Origin: Pseudomonadota bacterium | GTDB lineage: Bacteria; Pseudomonadota; Gammaproteobacteria; Steroidobacterales; Steroidobacteraceae | Length of the DNA stretch: 64,000 nt | Assembly: GCA_018241525.1 (NCBI GenBank) | Contig: JAFEDR010000009.1 | Coordinates: 1,116,001-1,180,000 of the forward strand | Direction: 5' to 3' | Shown: positions 48,393-57,071 of the stretch, piece after piece | Layout of the letters: each line of letters begins with the position of its first letter | Position numbering within the stretch: position 1 is the stretch's first letter | Program-made: the position numbers and the translations under genes | The notes under the pieces: generated by a model | What the model was told of the DNA's origin: nothing | Databases searched by the model: none | What the model saw: the letters and a program-made list of their open reading frames with translations, nothing else

Positions 48393-49280
48393 ATGCATGT
48401 CGAAGACGCACACGACGGCGCCGCGGCCGTAACCGCACCGGATCCGGCTGCCGCGCCGCGGCCGGCGGTGGACGCGAGGCCCGCGCCGGTACTCGCCCTC
48501 GACGACGAGTTCGACCGCATTGTCCGGTCGATCGAGGCGCACATCGTGCCGCGCCTCGTGATCTCCGACTGCGTGTCGCTGCCCGCCTGCGGGCACGGCG
48601 CGGCCGAGGCGGAGGCGGAGCTCGGCGTCACCGAGCTCGTCGCGCTGCTGCGCCAGGGGCTCTCGGCCGACCGCGTCGGGCGGGTCCGCGACTCGGTGTT
48701 CGCGGCGCTCGGCTACGAGGAGGCCTGTGAACGCCTGCTCGCCCCCGCCGCGCGCCGCCTCGGCGAGATGTGGGAGGACGACAGCGCGGATTTCGCCGAG
48801 GTCACGATTGCGCTCGCCGGGCTGCAGACGCTCGCGCGCAGCCTTGCGGATCGCGACCGTCCCGCGACGGCAACGCCGGTGGAGGCGCCGCTTGCGCTGC
48901 TGGTCACCGCGCCTGGCGAGCAGCACATGTTCGGCGTGCTGGTGGTCGCCGAGTCGTTCCGGCGCGGCGGCTGGCACGTGCACAGCGCCTTCCCCCGCAA
49001 TGCCGCCGAGCTCGTCGGCCAGGTACGCGAGCTGCCCTCGCTCGCGCTGGTCGGACTCTCCGTCGCCCGCGACGAGACCATTCCGCGGCTCGCGCCGCTG
49101 ATCCGCGAGCTGCGGTCGGCCTGCCGCAATCCGGCGCTGCGGGTGCTGGTCGGGGGTCGGCCGTTCGACCTCGACCCGGGACTCTCCGCGGCCGTGGGCG
49201 GGGACGGCACCGCCGGCTCGGGACCCGCCGCGGTGGCCGCGGCGACCCGTCTCGTCCAGGAGGCCCGGCTCGCCGTCTGA
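48393..49280 (+). CDS. ppaA: PpaA/AerR cobalamin-binding photosynthesis regulator
   Basis: A 295-residue regulator of the AerR/PpaA family. The helical N-terminal domain (about 35-150) contains SIEAHIVPRLVISDC and LLAPAARRLGEMWEDDSADFAEVTIALAGLQTLAR, the upper B12-contact helix. The C-terminal Rossmann-like domain carries GEQHMFG with His178, the ExHxxG form of the cobalamin-ligand motif seen in AerR. In Rhodobacter relatives the protein binds B12 in a light-dependent manner and modulates PpsR/CrtJ. GGGAGAGG supports ATG 48393. It is followed by ppsR, its likely partner. Confidence 0.93.
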   Translation: MHVEDAHDGAAAVTAPDPAAAPRPAVDARPAPVLALDDEFDRIVRSIEAHIVPRLVISDCVSLPACGHGAAEAEAELGVTELVALLRQGLSADRVGRVRDSVFAALGYEEACERLLAPAARRLGEMWEDDSADFAEVTIALAGLQTLARSLADRDRPATATPVEAPLALLVTAPGEQHMFGVLVVAESFRRGGWHVHSAFPRNAAELVGQVRELPSLALVGLSVARDETIPRLAPLIRELRSACRNPALRVLVGGRPFDLDPGLSAAVGGDGTAGSGPAAVAAATRLVQEARLAV

Positions 49281-49303
49281 CAGGCCGAAGGTACGCTAGA
49301 CTC

Positions 49304-49321
49304 TGTACACCTTCGTTCACA
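49304..49321 (+). promoter_or_regulatory. PpsR-type box upstream of ppsR
   Basis: An exact TGT-N12-ACA (TGTACACCTTCGTTCACA) lies 17 bases upstream of the ppsR start. This is the consensus for PpsR/CrtJ and suggests autoregulation. Its core TTCGTT is shared with the box on the bchG promoter at 50815-50832. Confidence 0.6.
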
Positions 49322-49338
49322 CCGGGACCCCCTCCCCC

Positions 49339-50775
49339 TTGAAGCAGTCAGGTGCCGCGCGCGGTTGGGTGGAAGAGCTGGATTACGGCCGGGCCGCAGC
49401 GCTGCTGACGGCTGCCTCGGACGTCACCCTGGTGATCGCCGGCAACGGACGCGGCACCATCCGCGACATCACCTTCGGCAGCGCCGAGCTTGCCCGCGAA
49501 ATCGACCAGGAATGGATCGGCAAGTCCTGGCCGGAGACGGTGACTCCGGAAAGCCGCCCGAAGATCGAGGCGCTGCTACGGGACGCGGCGAGCGACGCCC
49601 CACCGCGCTGGCGCCAGGTCAACCACCCCTCGACGGCAGGCACCGACCTGCCGATCGTCTACACCGCGATGCGGGTCGGCACGCGTGGCGAGGTCATCGC
49701 GATCGGCCGCAACGTCCGGCCCATCGCGGTGCTGCAGCAGCGCCTGCTCGAGACCCAGCAGCTCGTCGAGCGGGAGTACGCGCGGCTGCGCCAGTCCGAG
49801 ACCCGCCACCGGCTGCTGTTCCAGGTTTCGGCCGAAGCGATCGTGATCGCCGAGGCCGGCGCGCGGCGGATCGTCGAGGCGAACCCGGCCGCGCACGAGC
49901 TGCTCGGGGTCGCCGCGGGCGAATGGGCCGGCAAGGACCTGCTGTCGTGCTTCGACGGTGCCGCGAGCGGCGCGATCGAGACGCTGCTCGCGACGGTGCG
50001 CGCCACCGGCCGCATGGAGTCGCTGAAGGTCGCCTGCCGCGGTAGCGCCGCGCAGCTCACGCTGACGGTGTCGCTGTTCCGCGAGGGTGCGAGCGCGTAT
50101 TTCCTGGTGCGCATGTCCCCGCTTGGCGCGCTGCGCGAGTCGACGCCGCGCCGCCAGTCGCGCGTGCTCGAGGTGGTCGAGGGCGGGCCGGACGGCTTCG
50201 TCGTCACCAACGACCGCAGCGGCCGGATCGTGTACGCGAACCGCGCCTTCCTTGACATGGCGCAGCTGCCCACCGAGTCGCTCGCGACCGGCGAGTCGCT
50301 CGACCGCTGGCTCGGGCGCCAGGGCGTCGACTTCGGGCTGCTGACGGCGCACCTGCGCGAGCACGGCTCGATCCGCCAGTTCGCGACCACGCTGCGGGGC
50401 GAGCACGGCTCGAGCACCGACGTCGAGATCTCCGGGGTGGCGGTGCCGGACGGCGAGGAGCCCTGCCTCGGGTTCACGATCCGCGACGTCAGCCACCGGC
50501 CGCGGGCGGCGGATGCGGTGCGCGAGGCGCCGCGCTCGGTCGAGCAGATCGCGCAGCTCGTCGGCCGCGTGCCGCTCAAGGACCTCGTGCGCGAGTCCAG
50601 CGACGTGATCGAGCGGATGTGCATCGAGGCGGCGCTCGAGCTCACCCGCGACAACCGCGCCTCGGCCGCGGAGATCCTCGGCCTCAGCCGCCAGGGGCTC
50701 TACGCGAAGCTCCGTCGCTACGGTCTCGGCGACCTCGAACGCAGCCCGGACGAGGACGAAGTCGCCGAGGGCTGA
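49339..50775 (+). CDS. ppsR: PpsR/CrtJ photosynthesis repressor
   Basis: A 478-residue transcription factor with N-PAS (about 18-130), a coiled Q-linker (VLQQRLLETQQLVEREYARLRQSE, about 133-158), PAS1 (about 160-270), PAS2 (about 282-395, DGFVVTNDRSGRIVYANRAFLDMAQL) and a Fis-type HTH at the end (ASAAEILGLSRQGLYAKLRRYGL). A Cys in ERMCIEAALELT just before the HTH matches the redox-active Cys of Rhodobacter CrtJ/PpsR; the other Cys lies in PCLGFTIRD. It represses bch, crt and puc genes under oxygen, or can be an activator in some species. Start TTG 49339 has no strong SD; GTG 49369 is an alternative. Confidence 0.95.
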   Translation: MKQSGAARGWVEELDYGRAAALLTAASDVTLVIAGNGRGTIRDITFGSAELAREIDQEWIGKSWPETVTPESRPKIEALLRDAASDAPPRWRQVNHPSTAGTDLPIVYTAMRVGTRGEVIAIGRNVRPIAVLQQRLLETQQLVEREYARLRQSETRHRLLFQVSAEAIVIAEAGARRIVEANPAAHELLGVAAGEWAGKDLLSCFDGAASGAIETLLATVRATGRMESLKVACRGSAAQLTLTVSLFREGASAYFLVRMSPLGALRESTPRRQSRVLEVVEGGPDGFVVTNDRSGRIVYANRAFLDMAQLPTESLATGESLDRWLGRQGVDFGLLTAHLREHGSIRQFATTLRGEHGSSTDVEISGVAVPDGEEPCLGFTIRDVSHRPRAADAVREAPRSVEQIAQLVGRVPLKDLVRESSDVIERMCIEAALELTRDNRASAAEILGLSRQGLYAKLRRYGLGDLERSPDEDEVAEG

Positions 50776-50814
50776 CCGCGCGCCCGCCATGGTGCGGTGC
50801 GACGCGAGAAATAC

Positions 50815-50855
50815 TGTCTCCATTCGTTGACACTCGAGAGTGTCAGGAATAGATT
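50815..50855 (+). promoter_or_regulatory. bchG promoter overlapped by PpsR box and second palindrome
   Basis: An exact PpsR box TGT-N12-ACA (50815-50832) ends on a consensus -35 TTGACA (50827-50832). After 17 bases comes -10 TAGATT (50850-50855). Between them sits TGACACTC-GA-GAGTGTCA (50828-50845), an 18-base inverted repeat containing two TGTCA half-sites. Start of transcription is expected around 50861-50863, on the bchG ATG itself, so the message may be leaderless, consistent with no good SD. Confidence 0.62.
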
Positions 50856-50862
50856 CGACGCC

Positions 50863-51765
50863 ATGGCGACGTCGAGCCCGCATGTTGCCCAGTTCTCGCA
50901 CCGGCGCGTTCCCGCGGTGCTCGAGCTCCTGAAACCGGTCACCTGGTTCCCGCCGATGTGGGCGCTCGTCTGCGGCTTCGTCAGCGCGGGCGGGACCGGC
51001 CACCTGCCGTGGCAGGTGATCCTTGCCGCGATCCTGCTGGTCGGGCCGCTCGTCTGCGGCACGAGCCAGGCGGTCAACGACTGGTTCGATCGCCACGTCG
51101 ATGCGATCAACGAACCCGGCCGGCCGATTCCGTCGGGACGGCTGCCCGGCCGGCTCGGCCTCTACATCGCGATCGGCTGGACGGCGGTCTCGCTGCTGCT
51201 GGCGCTCGAGCTCGGGCGCTGGATCGCGGCAGTCACCGGCGCGGCGCTCGTGCTCGCCTGGGCCTACAGCGCTCCGCCGCTGCGCCTGAAGCGCAACGGC
51301 TGGATCGGCAACGCCGCCTGTGCGCTCTGCTACGAGGGGCTGCCGTGGATCACGGCCAGCGCGCTCGTCGTCGGCACGCTGCCGGACTGGCGGATCCTCG
51401 CGGTCGCGCTCCTCTACAGCGCCGGCGCGCACGGCATCATGACGCTGAACGACTTCAAGTCGACGCAAGGCGACTGGCTGACGGGCGTCGGTTCGCTGCC
51501 GGTGCGCATGGGCGCGATGTCGGCGGCGATCCTCGCCTGCTTCGCGATGGCCGCCGCGCAGGTCGGCGTGATCGCGACCCTGTGCGTGCTCGGCCGCTAC
51601 GGCTACGCGGCCGCCGTCGGCGTACTGCTGGTCGCGCAGCTGGTGCTGATGGATCGCTTCCTGGAGCACCCGGTCGCGCGCGCCCTTTGGTTCAGCGCCT
51701 ACGGCGTGCTCCTGTACGTGCTCGGGATGCTGGTCACCGCCTTCGCGCTGCGCCCCGGCGTCTAG
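50863..51765 (+). CDS. bchG: bacteriochlorophyll synthase (geranylgeranyl/phytyl transferase)
   Basis: A 300-residue UbiA-type prenyltransferase with about nine membrane helices. The first Asp-rich motif is NDWFDRHVDAINEPGRPIPSG, the second NDFKSTQGDWLTGVGSLPV; both bind the prenyl diphosphate and Mg2+. LKPVTWFPPMWALVCG is typical of BchG. It esterifies bacteriochlorophyllide a with geranylgeranyl diphosphate. ATG 50863 is favoured by the promoter position. It is followed 13 bases later by the PucC-like gene. Confidence 0.96.
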   Translation: MATSSPHVAQFSHRRVPAVLELLKPVTWFPPMWALVCGFVSAGGTGHLPWQVILAAILLVGPLVCGTSQAVNDWFDRHVDAINEPGRPIPSGRLPGRLGLYIAIGWTAVSLLLALELGRWIAAVTGAALVLAWAYSAPPLRLKRNGWIGNAACALCYEGLPWITASALVVGTLPDWRILAVALLYSAGAHGIMTLNDFKSTQGDWLTGVGSLPVRMGAMSAAILACFAMAAAQVGVIATLCVLGRYGYAAAVGVLLVAQLVLMDRFLEHPVARALWFSAYGVLLYVLGMLVTAFALRPGV

Positions 51766-51778
51766 CCGTCGTCCGCGC

Positions 51779-53113
51779 ATGACGGACCCCGCTCCGAGCC
51801 CGCCGCTCCGCCCGCTCGAGATCCTCCGGCTCGGCCTCGTGCAGACGGCCATCGGCGCGATGGTGGTGCTCGCGACCTCGACGCTCAACCGGGTGATGGT
51901 GGTGGAGTTCGCGTTGCCGGCGAGCGTGCCCGGTGCGCTCGTCGCCTGGCACTACCTCGTGCAGTTCCTGCGGCCGCGCTTCGGGCACGGCTCCGACCAG
52001 CGCGGCCGCCTCGGCCGGTGGATCGCGGCGGGGCTCGTGGTGCTCGCGCTCGGCCTCGTCGGCGCCGCCGCCTCGGTCGCCGCGCTCGCGACGCAGCCGG
52101 GGCTGGCGCGGCTCGGCTGCGTCGTCGGCTATGCGCTGATCGGCCTCGGAGCCGGCGCCGCGGGTACGGCGCTGCTGACACTGCTCGCCCGGCGCGCGGC
52201 GCCGACGCAGCGCGCCGGCGCGGCGACCGCGATGTGGATCCTGATGATCGTCGGCTTCGCGGTCACCTCGGGCATCGCCGGGCACTACCTCGACCCGTTC
52301 ACGCCCGCGCGCCTCCTCGCCGTCACGGCGACGGCCGCGGCGATCGCGCTCGTCGTCGCGCTCGTCGCGCTCGGCCGCCTCGGTCGCATCGCGGCCGCCG
52401 CGGCGGCGGCGGGACCGGCGGGGGACTTCCGCCGCGCGCTCGCGACCGAGTGGGCCGACCCTGCGGTCGCGCGCTTCACGCTGTTCGTGTTCGTCTCGAT
52501 GCTGGCCTACGCGGCCGAGGAGCTCGTGCTCGAGCCCTCTGCCGGACTCGTCTTCGGGCTCTCGCCGGGGGCCTCGGCGCGGCTGTCGGGCACCCTGCAC
52601 GGCGGTGCCGCGCTCGGCATGGTCGGCGTCGGCCTCGCCGGCTGGCTGCTCGCACAACGCCGGGCGGGCGTGCTCAGGTTCTTCGCCGTCAGCGGTTGCG
52701 TGGGCTCGGCGGTGCTGCTCGCCGTGCTCGCGGTGCTTGCCGCCACCGGCGCCGCGTCGCTGCTGCGCCCGGCGGTGCTGCTGCTCGGGCTCGCGAACGG
52801 CGTGTTCGCCGTCGCCGCCATCGGCGCGATGATGGAGCTCGCCGGCGACGGCGCCGGCCGCGCCGGCGTGCGGATGGGGCTCTGGGGTGCCGCGCAGGCG
52901 GTCGCGTTCGCGGCCGGCGGCATTGCCGGCAGCGCGGTCGCGGACATCGCCCGCGGCCTGCTCGGCTCGCCGGCCGCGGCCTATGCGACGGTGTTCGGCG
53001 CCGAGGCGCTCCTCTTCCTGTGCGCGGCGCGCCTCGCCGCACGCGTCGTGGCGGCAGCTTCCCGCGAGCTGGAGCTGCCGGTCGCCACGCCGGCCGGGCG
53101 GGCCTCCGGATGA
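51779..53113 (+). CDS. PucC-like bacteriochlorophyll-delivery family transporter (orf428 position)
   Basis: A 444-residue MFS-like membrane protein with about twelve helices. Its start LRLGLVQTAIGAMVVLATSTLNRVMVVEFALPASVPGALVAWHYLVQFLRPRFGHGSDQRGR parallels the lhaA product and marks the PucC/BCD family. Between bchG and bchP is the place of orf428 (bch2) in Rhodobacter clusters. It probably helps pigment delivery or light-harvesting assembly; the exact role is unproven. It overlaps bchP by four bases (ATGA). Confidence 0.93.
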   Translation: MTDPAPSPPLRPLEILRLGLVQTAIGAMVVLATSTLNRVMVVEFALPASVPGALVAWHYLVQFLRPRFGHGSDQRGRLGRWIAAGLVVLALGLVGAAASVAALATQPGLARLGCVVGYALIGLGAGAAGTALLTLLARRAAPTQRAGAATAMWILMIVGFAVTSGIAGHYLDPFTPARLLAVTATAAAIALVVALVALGRLGRIAAAAAAAGPAGDFRRALATEWADPAVARFTLFVFVSMLAYAAEELVLEPSAGLVFGLSPGASARLSGTLHGGAALGMVGVGLAGWLLAQRRAGVLRFFAVSGCVGSAVLLAVLAVLAATGAASLLRPAVLLLGLANGVFAVAAIGAMMELAGDGAGRAGVRMGLWGAAQAVAFAAGGIAGSAVADIARGLLGSPAAAYATVFGAEALLFLCAARLAARVVAAASRELELPVATPAGRASG

Positions 53114-54291
53114 ACGCGCAGCGCGCGACCGTCGTCGTCGTCGGTGGCGGTCCGGCCGGTGCGACCGCGGCCCAGGAGCTCGCCCGCGACGGCCACGACG
53201 TGCTGCTGCTCGATCGCCACGGGCGCATCAAGCCCTGCGGCGGCGCCGTGCCGCCGAAGCTGCTGGAATCCTTCTGCGTGCCGCGCTCGCTGCTGGTCGC
53301 CGAGGCGCGTTGCGCGCGCATGGTCGCGCCGAGCGGCCGCGCGGTCGACATGCAGATCGAGGACGGTTACGTCGGCATGGTCGACCGCGAGCAGTTCGAC
53401 GCATGGCTGCGCGCCCGCGCGGTCGCGGCCGGTGCACGGCTCGTCGCGGGCAGCTTCGAGCGCCTCGCGCGCGACCCGGACGGCACGCTCTACGTGCACT
53501 ACCGCGACGCGGCGGGTGAGGCCGTGGCGCTGCGCGCCGCACTCGTGGTCGGTGCCGACGGCGCGAACTCGGCGGTGGCGCGGGACGCCGTGCCCGGCTT
53601 TTCGCGCCAGCGCTTCGTCGCTGCCTACCACGAGATCGTGCGCTCGCCCTCGCCGGCCAGCGGCTTCGACGGCGCGCGCTGCGACGTCTATTATCAGGGG
53701 CCGATCTCGCCCGATTTCTACGGCTGGGTGTTCCCGCACGGCGGCACGACCAGCATCGGCGTCGGCTCGGCGCAGAAGGGCTTCTCGCTGCGCGGAGCGG
53801 TCGGCCGGCTGCGCGGCGCGAGCGGCCTCGCCTCAGCCGAGACGGTGCGCCGCGAGGGTGCACCGATCCCGCTGCGCGTGCTGCGGCGCTGGGACAACGG
53901 CCGCGACGTGCTGCTCGCCGGCGATGCCGCCGGGGTGGTCGCGCCCGCCTCCGGCGAGGGCATCTACTATGCGATGGCTTCCGGGCGCCTCGCCGCCCAG
54001 GCGGTCGGCCGGTGCCTCGCGACGGGCGATCCTCGCGCACTCGCGGGCGCGCGGCGTGCGTTCCTCGCCGAGCATGGCCGGGTGTTCCGCGTGCTCGGCA
54101 TCCTGCAGTACTTCTGGTACTCGAGCGACCGGCGCCGCGAGCGGTTCGTGCACATCTGCCGCGACGCGGATGTGCAGCGCCTGACCTGGCAGGCGTACCT
54201 GCACAAGCGCCTGGTGCGCGCGCGGCCGCTGGCCCATGCCCGCATCTTCTTCAAGGACGCGGCCCACCTGCTCGGCCTCGCGCGCACGTGA
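53110..54291 (+). CDS. bchP: geranylgeranyl reductase
   Basis: A 393-residue FAD enzyme that reduces the geranylgeranyl tail of bacteriochlorophyll to phytyl. The FAD site VVGGGPAGATAAQELARDG, the substrate-domain phrase KPCGGAVPPKLLESF, GADGANSAVARDAVPG and the second FAD contact LLAGDAAGVVAPASGEGIYYAMASG are all present, as is VYYQGPISPDFYGWVFPHG. It is read in the same operon as bchG, whose product it acts on. It overlaps both neighbours. Confidence 0.96.
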   Translation: MNAQRATVVVVGGGPAGATAAQELARDGHDVLLLDRHGRIKPCGGAVPPKLLESFCVPRSLLVAEARCARMVAPSGRAVDMQIEDGYVGMVDREQFDAWLRARAVAAGARLVAGSFERLARDPDGTLYVHYRDAAGEAVALRAALVVGADGANSAVARDAVPGFSRQRFVAAYHEIVRSPSPASGFDGARCDVYYQGPISPDFYGWVFPHGGTTSIGVGSAQKGFSLRGAVGRLRGASGLASAETVRREGAPIPLRVLRRWDNGRDVLLAGDAAGVVAPASGEGIYYAMASGRLAAQAVGRCLATGDPRALAGARRAFLAEHGRVFRVLGILQYFWYSSDRRRERFVHICRDADVQRLTWQAYLHKRLVRARPLAHARIFFKDAAHLLGLART

Positions 54292-54782
54292 CCGGCGCGA
54301 CGGGCGATGCGCGCGCGGGGGTCGGCCCGTGGCTGTTCGCGGGCGCGGGCGCCATTCTCGTCGCCGCGACCGGCGCGGCGGTCACCGACCTCGGGCCCTG
54401 GTACTGGGCGCTGCACGTGCCGCCGTGGAAGCCGCCCGACTGGGCGTTCGGTCCGGCGTGGACGGTCGTGTTCACCGGCTCGGCGATCTCGGCGGTGCGC
54501 GCCTGGCGTGCCAGCCGCACGCGCGGCGCGCGCCGCGGCCTGATTGGGCTCTGGCTCCTGAACGCCGCCCTGAACGTCGGCTGGAGCGTGCTCTTCTTCC
54601 GCTGGCGGCGACCCGATGCCGCCTTCATCGAGGCGTTCGCGCTGTGGCTCTCGATTGCCGCCCTGATGGTCCACGCCTGGCGGCGCGACCGCACGGCGGC
54701 GCTGCTGCTGCTGCCCTACCTTGGCTGGGTGTCGCTCGCCACCTGCCTCACCGGCACCATCGCGGCGCTGAACCCGCGATGA
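54288..54782 (+). CDS. tspO: TspO/MBR tryptophan-rich membrane protein
   Basis: A 164-residue protein with five membrane helices and the TspO landmarks GPWYWALHVPPWKPPDWAFGPAWTVVF, LWLLNAALNVGWSVLFFRWRRPDAAFIEAFALW and LLPYLGWVSLATCLTGTIAALN. TspO binds tetrapyrroles; in Rhodobacter it lies beside crt/bch genes and negatively affects photosynthesis-gene expression through porphyrin metabolism. GTG 54288 overlaps the bchP stop (GTGA), so it belongs to the operon. Confidence 0.94.
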   Translation: MTGATGDARAGVGPWLFAGAGAILVAATGAAVTDLGPWYWALHVPPWKPPDWAFGPAWTVVFTGSAISAVRAWRASRTRGARRGLIGLWLLNAALNVGWSVLFFRWRRPDAAFIEAFALWLSIAALMVHAWRRDRTAALLLLPYLGWVSLATCLTGTIAALNPR

Positions 54783-54798
54783 GCCGCGGGGCCCGGGC

Positions 54799-55047
54799 AT
54801 GATCGGGGTGGCGAGTGCCGCGCTCGCAGGGGCCGCCGTGATCGTCGCCGAGCTCGTCGTGGTCGCCATCCGGCGCGACCGGGGCTGGCCCGGCCTCGCG
54901 GCCAACGCCGTGGCGGGACTCTTATTAATGGCGGCGACCGGGCTCGCATCCCAGGGTCGCGACGGTGGGGCGCTGCTCTGCCTCGCGCTCGCCGGGATTG
55001 CGCACGTCGCCGACGTTGCGCACCGGCTCGCGGGCCGGACGCGCTGA
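54799..55047 (+). CDS. small membrane protein of unknown function
   Basis: An 82-residue protein from ATG 54799 with three hydrophobic segments (VASAALAGAAVIVAELVVVAI, LAANAVAGLLLMAATGLA and GALLCLALAGIAHVADVAHRLA). I do not recognise a family. It follows tspO by 16 bases and is probably the last gene of the ppaA-ppsR-bchG operon. Its TGA stop directly abuts the stop of the convergent ispH (TGATCA), leaving no intergenic base. Confidence 0.65.
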   Translation: MIGVASAALAGAAVIVAELVVVAIRRDRGWPGLAANAVAGLLLMAATGLASQGRDGGALLCLALAGIAHVADVAHRLAGRTR

Positions 55048-56004
55048 TCAGCCGGCGGCCGCGATCGGGACCGGCAGGGCCGGCAGGCGGAAGCGCGCCG
55101 TCTCGACGGGGCCTGCGAGCGTGCGCACCGCGGTTGCGCCGCGCGATTCGAGCCACTCGCGCACGGCGACGACCAGCGACTCGGGGGTCGAGGCCCCGGC
55201 CGTGAGCCCGACGCTGCGCGCCCCCGCGAGCCAGCTCGCGTCGATCTCGCCGACGTGCTCGATGCGGAAGGCGCGCACGCCTTCCTGCAGCGCCACCTCG
55301 CGCAGGCGCGCGGTGTTGGAGCTGTTGGCCGCGCCGATCACCAGCACGAGGTCGACCTCGGCCGCGAGCCGCCGCACCGCGGCCTGGCGGTTGGTGGTGG
55401 CGTAGCAGATGTCGCCGAGCTGCGGCCCCGCGATCCGCGGATAGCGCGCCACCAGCGCGTCAATGACGCTGCGAGTGTCCTCGGTGGAGAGCGTCGTCTG
55501 GGTCACGTAGGCGATCGGCGCGTCCTCGCCCTCGGGGAGGCGCGCGACTTCCTCGGCGCTGCCAACGACGTAGACGCGTCCGCCCTCGACGGTGCCGACC
55601 GTGCCCGTGACTTCCTGGTGCCCAGCATGGCCGATCATGACGATCGCACCGCCGCGCCGCGTGTAGCGCCGCACCTGGTCGTGGACCTTCGCCACCAGCG
55701 GGCAGGTCGCGTCGATGACGCGCAGGCCGCGCGCGGCGGCCTCGCGCTCCACCGAAGCGGCGACGCCGTGGGCGCTGAAGATCGTGACCGCGCCGCGCGG
55801 GATCGCCGCGATCTCCTCGACGAACACCGCGCCCTTGGCGCGCAGGTCCTCGACCACGTGGCCGTTGTGCACGATCTCGTGGAACACGTACACCGGCCGG
55901 CCGTAATGCTCGAGGGCCCGCTCGACGATGTCGATCGCCCGCGTCACGCCGGCACAGAAGCCGCGTGGCTGGGCGAGGACGACCTCGAGCGCGCCGTCGG
56001 TCAT
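55048..56004 (-). CDS. ispH: 4-hydroxy-3-methylbut-2-enyl diphosphate reductase
   Basis: A 318-residue iron-sulfur enzyme, the last step of the MEP pathway, giving IPP and DMAPP. The three cluster Cys lie in AQPRGFCAGV (Cys17), VIDATCPLVAKVH and GDICYATTNRQAAV. The substrate-binding EIVHNGHVV and IGHAGHQEV are intact. It overlaps pufC by four bases (ATGA), so it is read as the distal gene of the puf operon. A housekeeping copy elsewhere is likely but cannot be seen. Confidence 0.96.
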   Translation of the reverse strand: MTDGALEVVLAQPRGFCAGVTRAIDIVERALEHYGRPVYVFHEIVHNGHVVEDLRAKGAVFVEEIAAIPRGAVTIFSAHGVAASVEREAAARGLRVIDATCPLVAKVHDQVRRYTRRGGAIVMIGHAGHQEVTGTVGTVEGGRVYVVGSAEEVARLPEGEDAPIAYVTQTTLSTEDTRSVIDALVARYPRIAGPQLGDICYATTNRQAAVRRLAAEVDLVLVIGAANSSNTARLREVALQEGVRAFRIEHVGEIDASWLAGARSVGLTAGASTPESLVVAVREWLESRGATAVRTLAGPVETARFRLPALPVPIAAAG

Positions 56005-57071
56005 CGCGTAGAGGCGGTGGCGGCGGCGGCCGGGGCTGGCTCGGCCGCAGGTGCCGGCGGCGGTGTCCGGTCGCCCTGCAGCTCCGGATACTCCTTCGCC
56101 ATCTGTTCGCCGAAGAGCGGCTTGTAGACCCCCTGGTGGCAGGTGGCGCAGCCGATCTTCGCGACGTCACCCGCCGGTCCCTTGCGGTTCGCCGGGAACG
56201 TGTCCGCGAGCGGCAGCAGGTAGTCGTGGTTGAGCGTCCGCGCCATCTGGATGCCGTACCAGGCCTTGGCGCGCGCCGGGTTGCTCTGGTCCCAGTCGCG
56301 GAACGCGCGGCTGTTGTGGCAGTAAGTGCAGTTGACGCCGAGCGACTGCGAGATGTTCATCATGAACGCGTACGTCCACTCGGTCTCCTTGATCGAGTGG
56401 CGGTCGCCGGTCGGCAGCGCGGTCGCCGAGCCGACGCGGATGCTGCGTCCCTCCACCAGGAAGGGCGTCAGCGGGTCAGTCGGCAGCGAGCTCATGCCGG
56501 CGGCCAGGGCCGGGGCGTTCTGGCCGGCGCGGTCGCCGAGCAGTCCGTGCGGCACCGCGGGCACGCCGGTGAACCAGACCTCGGCCGGCACCGGCTGGCC
56601 GCGGTGGCAGGTGTAGCAGGTCACACCGGTCGCGCCGACGTGCGACTGCCAGTGGCTGTTGACGTCGCGCACCATCGACAGCATCCGCCGCGCCACGCGC
56701 TTCGTGTAGCGCGTGTCGGCGGACATCTCGCCCTCGTGGCAGTAGCCGCAGCTCTGGTCGGGCGGCGCCACCCAGGCGGTGATCGCGAGCATCACCCGGG
56801 TGAACTCCGGCAGCGACAGGTCGCGCAGCACCTGCACGTTCTGGTAGACGTCGGCCGCGCGCGGCGCGTCCCCGGCGGGCAGCGCGGGAATCACTGCGGG
56901 CGGCGCGTTGGCGGCCACCTGGCGCGCCAGCGTGCGCGGGTTGCGGTTCTCCTCGATGCCGAGGCCGCGGTAGCCGCGCTGCTCGACCAGCGGCCGGGGC
57001 CGCTCGCAGGCGGCGAACAGCACCGTCAGCGCCGCGAGCAGCAGCACCAGCGTCGAGTGGCGGTGGTTCAT
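56001..57071 (-). CDS. pufC: reaction-centre tetrahaem cytochrome c subunit
   Basis: A 356-residue lipoprotein. The lipobox LFAAC gives lipid attachment at Cys22. Four haem sites CGYCH, CYTCH, CTYCH and CATCH are present. It sits on the periplasmic face of the reaction centre and re-reduces the special pair. The C-terminal tail is Pro/Ala-rich and probably flexible. ATG 57071 overlaps the pufM stop by four bases. Confidence 0.97.
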   Translation of the reverse strand: MNHRHSTLVLLLAALTVLFAACERPRPLVEQRGYRGLGIEENRNPRTLARQVAANAPPAVIPALPAGDAPRAADVYQNVQVLRDLSLPEFTRVMLAITAWVAPPDQSCGYCHEGEMSADTRYTKRVARRMLSMVRDVNSHWQSHVGATGVTCYTCHRGQPVPAEVWFTGVPAVPHGLLGDRAGQNAPALAAGMSSLPTDPLTPFLVEGRSIRVGSATALPTGDRHSIKETEWTYAFMMNISQSLGVNCTYCHNSRAFRDWDQSNPARAKAWYGIQMARTLNHDYLLPLADTFPANRKGPAGDVAKIGCATCHQGVYKPLFGEQMAKEYPELQGDRTPPPAPAAEPAPAAAATASTR

